This document shows positions 59,557 through 64,000 of a stretch of DNA of 64,000 nt, piece after piece. The stretch covers positions 2,976,001 through 3,040,000 of the forward strand of contig NZ_JADQDK010000001.1 in the NCBI RefSeq assembly GCF_019263705.2, written 5' to 3'. The position numbers and the translations under genes are program-made. Source of the DNA: Pseudonocardia abyssalis. Lineage in GTDB: Bacteria; Actinomycetota; Actinomycetes; Mycobacteriales; Pseudonocardiaceae. The notes beneath the pieces were generated by a model that saw only the letters and a list, made by a program, of their open reading frames with translations, did not search any database and was not told the DNA's origin. Position 1 is the stretch's first letter; each line of letters opens with the position of its first letter.

Positions 59557-60693
59557 TCAGGACTCCAGCAGTTCCGCGATCATCGTCCCGACGGCGTCGG
59601 CCTCGATGAGGAACCCGTCGTGGCCGTAGGGGGACTCGATGATCCGCGCCGGGCCGGAGCCCGGGATCCCGGCGGCCAGCTCGGCCTGCTGCGCCGGCGG
59701 GTAGAGCCGGTCGGAGCTGATGCCGACCACCGTCGTCCTCGCCCGCACCCCGGCCAGCCCGGCGGCGACCCCGCCGCGGCCCCGGCCCACGTCGTGGGCG
59801 TTCATCATCTCGGTCAGCCGCACGTAGGAGCCCGCATCGAAGCGTCGTACGAGCTTCGCGGCGTGGTGGTCGAGGTAGCTCTCCACCGCGTACCGGCCGC
59901 CGTGCCAGGGGTCCTCGTCGTCCTGTGCGTCACGGCCGAAGCGCTCGGCCAGCTCGAACCCGCTGCGGTAGCTCAGGTGCGCGATCCGCCGCGCGATACC
60001 CAGGCCCACGTGCGGGCCCTCCCCGGGGGCGGCGTCGTGGTAGTCGCCGCCGCGCCAACCCGCGTCGGCCCGGATCGCCGCGATCTGGGGCGACGCCCAG
60101 CCGATCTGGTCGGCCGAGGTCGCCGCGGGCCCGGCCAGCAGGCCCAGTCGCCGCACGCGGTCGGGCTCCATCGCGGCCCACTCCAGCGCGCGCATCGCCC
60201 CCATCGACCCGCCGACGACGCACTCCCACGTGTCGACGCCCAGCTCGTCGGCGAGCACGGTCTCCGCCGCCACCGCGTCGCGCGGTGTCAGCACCGGGAA
60301 CCGGCTCCCCCACGGCCGCCCGTCGGGCGCCGGACTGGACGGCCCCGTGCTGCCCTGGCAGCCACCGAGGACGTTGGGCGCCACGATGAACCAGCGGGCC
60401 GGGTCGAGCGGGCGGCCCGGGCCGACGAGCGTGTCCCACCACCCGGACGTCGGGTGCCCCGGACCGGCCGGGCCGGTGACGTGGCTGTCGCCGGTGAGGG
60501 CGTGCAGCACGAGGACCGCGTTGGAGCGGTCGGGGGCGAGCTCGCCCCACGTCTCGTAGGCCAGCCGGACGTCGGGGAGCTCAGTGCCGGACTCGACACG
60601 GAGGGAGGCGGGCGACGTCCAACGCCGTCGGCCGGGCGGGTCCCCCTCCCGCCACGCACCGGTGGCGGGAGAGGGGTCGAGAGTCGTCGTCAC
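59557..60693 (-). CDS. metX: Homoserine O-acetyltransferase
   Basis: 378 residues, GTG start. Alpha/beta-hydrolase fold. The nucleophile is Ser163 in 'CVVGGSMGAMRALEW', and the triad is completed by Asp328 ('GISSDRLYPP') and His358 ('SPYGHDGF'). 'NVLGGCQGSTGPSS' is the family loop. It activates homoserine with acetyl-CoA for methionine synthesis, supplying MetY. It lies 7 bases after metY on the same strand, so the pair is one operon under the leader peptide. Confidence 0.94.
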   Translation of the reverse strand: MTTTLDPSPATGAWREGDPPGRRRWTSPASLRVESGTELPDVRLAYETWGELAPDRSNAVLVLHALTGDSHVTGPAGPGHPTSGWWDTLVGPGRPLDPARWFIVAPNVLGGCQGSTGPSSPAPDGRPWGSRFPVLTPRDAVAAETVLADELGVDTWECVVGGSMGAMRALEWAAMEPDRVRRLGLLAGPAATSADQIGWASPQIAAIRADAGWRGGDYHDAAPGEGPHVGLGIARRIAHLSYRSGFELAERFGRDAQDDEDPWHGGRYAVESYLDHHAAKLVRRFDAGSYVRLTEMMNAHDVGRGRGGVAAGLAGVRARTTVVGISSDRLYPPAQQAELAAGIPGSGPARIIESPYGHDGFLIEADAVGTMIAELLES

Positions 60694-60700
60694 GCGTCGA

Positions 60701-61993
<1,293 letters not shown>

Positions 61994-62035
61994 ACGTGTC
62001 TCCAGAGAACGAGATGAGAGGACGTGCGGACTCGG

Positions 62036-62098
62036 TCAGCGGCCGGGTCGACAGGCCGCGCTCGTGACGCGCATGTAGTCCACATGCCGACGGGTCAC
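62036..62098 (-). CDS. Cys-containing leader peptide upstream of metY
   Basis: A 20-residue ORF from GTG 62098: 'VTRRHVDYMRV' followed by 'TSAACRPGR' and a stop. It matches the actinobacterial 'putative leader peptide' pattern (TRRHVD…RVxSAxCRP) found upstream of sulfur-assimilation and cysteine/methionine genes. The single Cys near the end would make the ribosome stall when charged tRNA-Cys is low, changing expression of the metY-metX operon 42 bases downstream. This family behaviour is an inference here. The peptide sequence itself is clear. Confidence 0.85.
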   Translation of the reverse strand: MTRRHVDYMRVTSAACRPGR

Positions 62099-62172
62099 GA
62101 GGGGGATCACGGGGGTGACCGTAACGGGGTCGCCACGAGGGCACAACGCCACGTCCGGCTACCGTCCCCGTC

Positions 62173-62922
62173 GTGCTCGTGCTGCTCCCGCCGTCGGAGA
62201 CCAAGATCCACGGCGGCGACGGCCCGCCGCTGCGGTTGGACGCCCTGAACCATCCCGAGCTGGGCCCGCTCCGCGCGGAGCTGGTCGATGCCGTGGTCGC
62301 CCTGGCCGCCGACCTGGACGCCTCCCGCGCGGCGCTCGGCCTGTCCCCGAAGCAGGACGACGAGGTCACGCGCAACGCCGCGCTCCGCACCAGCCCCACG
62401 ACGCCCGCACTGCACCGCTACACCGGCGTCCTCTACGACGCGCTCGACGTCCGGTCCCTGCGCGGGGCGGCCGCGGGCCGGGCCCGCGAGCGCCTCGCCG
62501 TCGCCTCGGCACTGTTCGGCCTGGTGCGCGCCGACGACCCGATCCCGGCCTACCGGCTCTCCGCGGGCTCGGCCCTGCCCGGGCGCGGCACGCTCGCCGC
62601 GGCGTGGAAGCCGCTCCTCGAACCGGTGCTGCGCACGATCGCCGACGGGGAGCTGGTCGTCGACCTGCGCTCCGGCTCCTACGCCGCGTTCGCCCGCGTG
62701 CCCGGGGCCGTCGACGTGGACGTGCTGGCCGAGCGCCCGGACGGCACCCGCACGGTGATCAGCCACTTCAACAAGGCGCACAAGGGACGGCTCGCCCGGT
62801 TGCTCGCCGGGACGCGCGCGGAACCCGTCGACGCCGCCGCGGTGGCCGCGATCGCCCGGCGTGCCGGGATGCGCGTCGAGCGACCGGGCCCCGCGGTGCT
62901 GCACGTGATCGTGCCGGCCTGA
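62173..62922 (+). CDS. yaaA: YaaA family peroxide stress protein
   Basis: 249 residues, GTG start. 'LVLLPPSETKIHGGDGPPL' (the conserved PSETK near the N-terminus), 'RYTGVLYDALD', 'ALFGLVRADDPIPAYRLSAG' and 'VISHFNKAHKGRLARLL' are family hallmarks. YaaA lowers free iron under peroxide stress in E. coli and binds DNA through a helix-hairpin-like element. It is divergent from the metYX leader. Confidence 0.93.
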   Translation: MLVLLPPSETKIHGGDGPPLRLDALNHPELGPLRAELVDAVVALAADLDASRAALGLSPKQDDEVTRNAALRTSPTTPALHRYTGVLYDALDVRSLRGAAAGRARERLAVASALFGLVRADDPIPAYRLSAGSALPGRGTLAAAWKPLLEPVLRTIADGELVVDLRSGSYAAFARVPGAVDVDVLAERPDGTRTVISHFNKAHKGRLARLLAGTRAEPVDAAAVAAIARRAGMRVERPGPAVLHVIVPA

Positions 62923-62937
62923 GAGCCGGCCGATCGC

Positions 62938-63855
62938 TCAGCCGATCTCGATGACGACCTTGCCGCGGGCGTGGCCCGCCTCGACCGCCGCCAGCGCGGA
63001 GCCCGCGTCGTCGAGGGGGAAGACCTCGCCGACGTGCGAGTCGATCTTCCCCTGCGCCACGAGCGCCACCACCGCGTCGAGCACGGTCGAGGTGCCGTCG
63101 CGCTCGATCAGCACGCCGCCGACCTCCGCCGCCGTGCCGGGGTCGCCCGCGGTGACGATCCTCGACCGGTCGCCGGCCAGCTCGGCCACCGCACGCAGCG
63201 CGTCGCCGCCCACGAGGTCGAGGATCGCGTCGACGCCCTCGGGCAGGATCTGGCGGACGCGCTCGGCCACCCCGTCGCCCGAGGGCACCAGGATCGCGCC
63301 GAGGGACTCGACGAGCACCCGCTTGTCCTCCGAGGCCGTGCCGACGACGGTGATGTCGCGGTCGCGCGCGAGCTGGGCCGCCACCACCCCGACTCCCCCG
63401 CCGATGCCGTTGATCAGCAGCGTCGCGCCGGCGTCGAGCTTGAGCTGCGCGAGGCCGTCGTACGCGGTGGCCGCGGCGATCGGGAGCACCGCCGCGGCGG
63501 TGAACGGCAGTCCGCCGGGCTTCTTCGCCGTCGCCGCGGCGCTGAGCAGCGCCTGCTCAGCGTAGGCCCCGGACGTCGACGACGTGTTGCCGAAGACCTC
63601 GTCGCCGACGGCGAACCCGTCGACGTCCTGCCCGACCGCCTCGACGACCCCGGCGGCCTCACCACCGAGCACCGCGGGCAGGTCGCGTGGCAGGAACTCG
63701 CGCAGGAAGCCCTGGCGGATCTTCCAGTCGATCGGGTTCACCCCGGCCGCGCGCACCGCGATGCGCACCTCCGACGGACCCGGCTCGGGCGTCGGGAGCT
63801 CCTGGATCTCCTGGTTCTCGGGGCCGCCGTACTGCGTGAACACATATGCCTTCAT
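62938..63855 (-). CDS. Quinone-oxidoreductase-like MDR (NADP-dependent alcohol dehydrogenase family)
   Basis: 305 residues. GroES-like N-terminus 'MKAYVFTQYGGPENQEIQEL', 'AAGVNPIDWKIRQG' and 'LGGEAAGVVEAVGQDVDGFAVGDEVFG'. The Rossmann domain has 'LLINGIGGGVGVVAAQLA' for NADPH. Zinc ligands are absent, so it belongs to the zinc-independent quinone/enal reductase group. It likely reduces alkenals or quinones. No operon partner is seen. Confidence 0.9.
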   Translation of the reverse strand: MKAYVFTQYGGPENQEIQELPTPEPGPSEVRIAVRAAGVNPIDWKIRQGFLREFLPRDLPAVLGGEAAGVVEAVGQDVDGFAVGDEVFGNTSSTSGAYAEQALLSAAATAKKPGGLPFTAAAVLPIAAATAYDGLAQLKLDAGATLLINGIGGGVGVVAAQLARDRDITVVGTASEDKRVLVESLGAILVPSGDGVAERVRQILPEGVDAILDLVGGDALRAVAELAGDRSRIVTAGDPGTAAEVGGVLIERDGTSTVLDAVVALVAQGKIDSHVGEVFPLDDAGSALAAVEAGHARGKVVIEIG

Positions 63856-63966
63856 GCCCGAGCGTGCCCCGTCCCGGCGCCTCCCAATCGTGGCGCGGTT
63901 AATCGGTGGCGGTCGGGCGGGCGGATGCGCGAGGGTGAGCGCCGTCCGAGAGGTGAGGAGGTGTGC

Positions 63967-64000
63967 GTGATGTCCACGACTGTCCTGGACGTGCCGCGCG
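63967..64000 (+). CDS. 5' end of a gene running off the window
   Basis: GGAGG at 63957-63961 is followed by GTG 63967 and ATG 63970 in the same frame, giving 'MSTTVLDVPR' before the edge. The ribosome binding site supports a real start. Eleven codons are too few to name a product. Confidence 0.4.
   Translation, partial: MMSTTVLDVPR

Noticed and set aside
61994..62170. SAM riboswitch upstream of metY
   Set aside because: No SAM-I, SAM-II or SAM-IV consensus segments could be found, and the space is taken by the leader peptide ORF.

Overview
The window is very GC-rich DNA with GTG and TTG starts throughout, tightly packed and often overlapping genes, and the actinobacterial minus-strand order rimP-nusA-ylxR-infB-rbfA-DHH-dinF ... 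truB-ribF-rpsO-pnp-pepR-dapB ... thyX-dapA-rnj. That order matches the equivalent stretch of mycobacterial chromosomes with local insertions and deletions, so this is core chromosome of a high-GC actinomycete. Proline/glycine-rich linkers, the many Ser/Thr kinases and a decayed DUF222/HNH gene fit a Pseudonocardia-like member of the Pseudonocardiaceae, but the genus is an inference.

1-10119: a partial secreted SBP56-like propeller protein; a divergent lrp/lat pair (lysine 6-aminotransferase); a truncated SnoaL-like remnant between two palindromic elements; then, on the minus strand, thyX, an EEP-family phosphatase, a TIGR03085 protein, dapA, rnj and an FAD oxidoreductase. 10208-15815: a ribbon-helix-helix/DUF4097 pair, a YcaQ/AlkZ-like glycosylase, an EamA exporter, a GNAT, dapB and DUF456. 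15836-22928: a decayed AraC regulator, pepR-pnp (pnp with a structured leader), rpsO, an HTH protein, ribF and truB. 22992-29768 (plus strand): an intracellular subtilase with a separate inhibitor-like partner, a heterodimeric ABC exporter with one degenerate ATP site, and an ABC-F protein. 29829-38872: the MATE-methyltransferase pair and the translation/RNA cluster DHH-rbfA-DUF503-infB-ylxR-nusA-rimP. 39048-41512: a lipoprotein/DUF4439 pair, a class V aminotransferase and a YjbQ protein.

42915-59550 is the most distinctive part: five Ser/Thr kinases, an FHA protein, a small membrane protein, an unassigned two-Rossmann flavoprotein and a CPA2 antiporter, interrupted by proS. Two of the kinases share a four-cysteine extracellular domain, one carries a YVTN-type propeller, and one is an atypical soluble kinase. 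59557-62098 is metY-metX preceded by a 20-codon leader peptide ORF of the type found upstream of sulfur genes in actinobacteria. The window ends with yaaA, a quinone-oxidoreductase-like MDR protein and the first codons of another gene.

Together the genes cover lysine/diaminopimelate and methionine synthesis, RNA decay (RNase J, PNPase), ribosome maturation and translation initiation, plus a signalling block. No tRNA, rRNA, CRISPR, prophage or intact insertion sequence was recognised.
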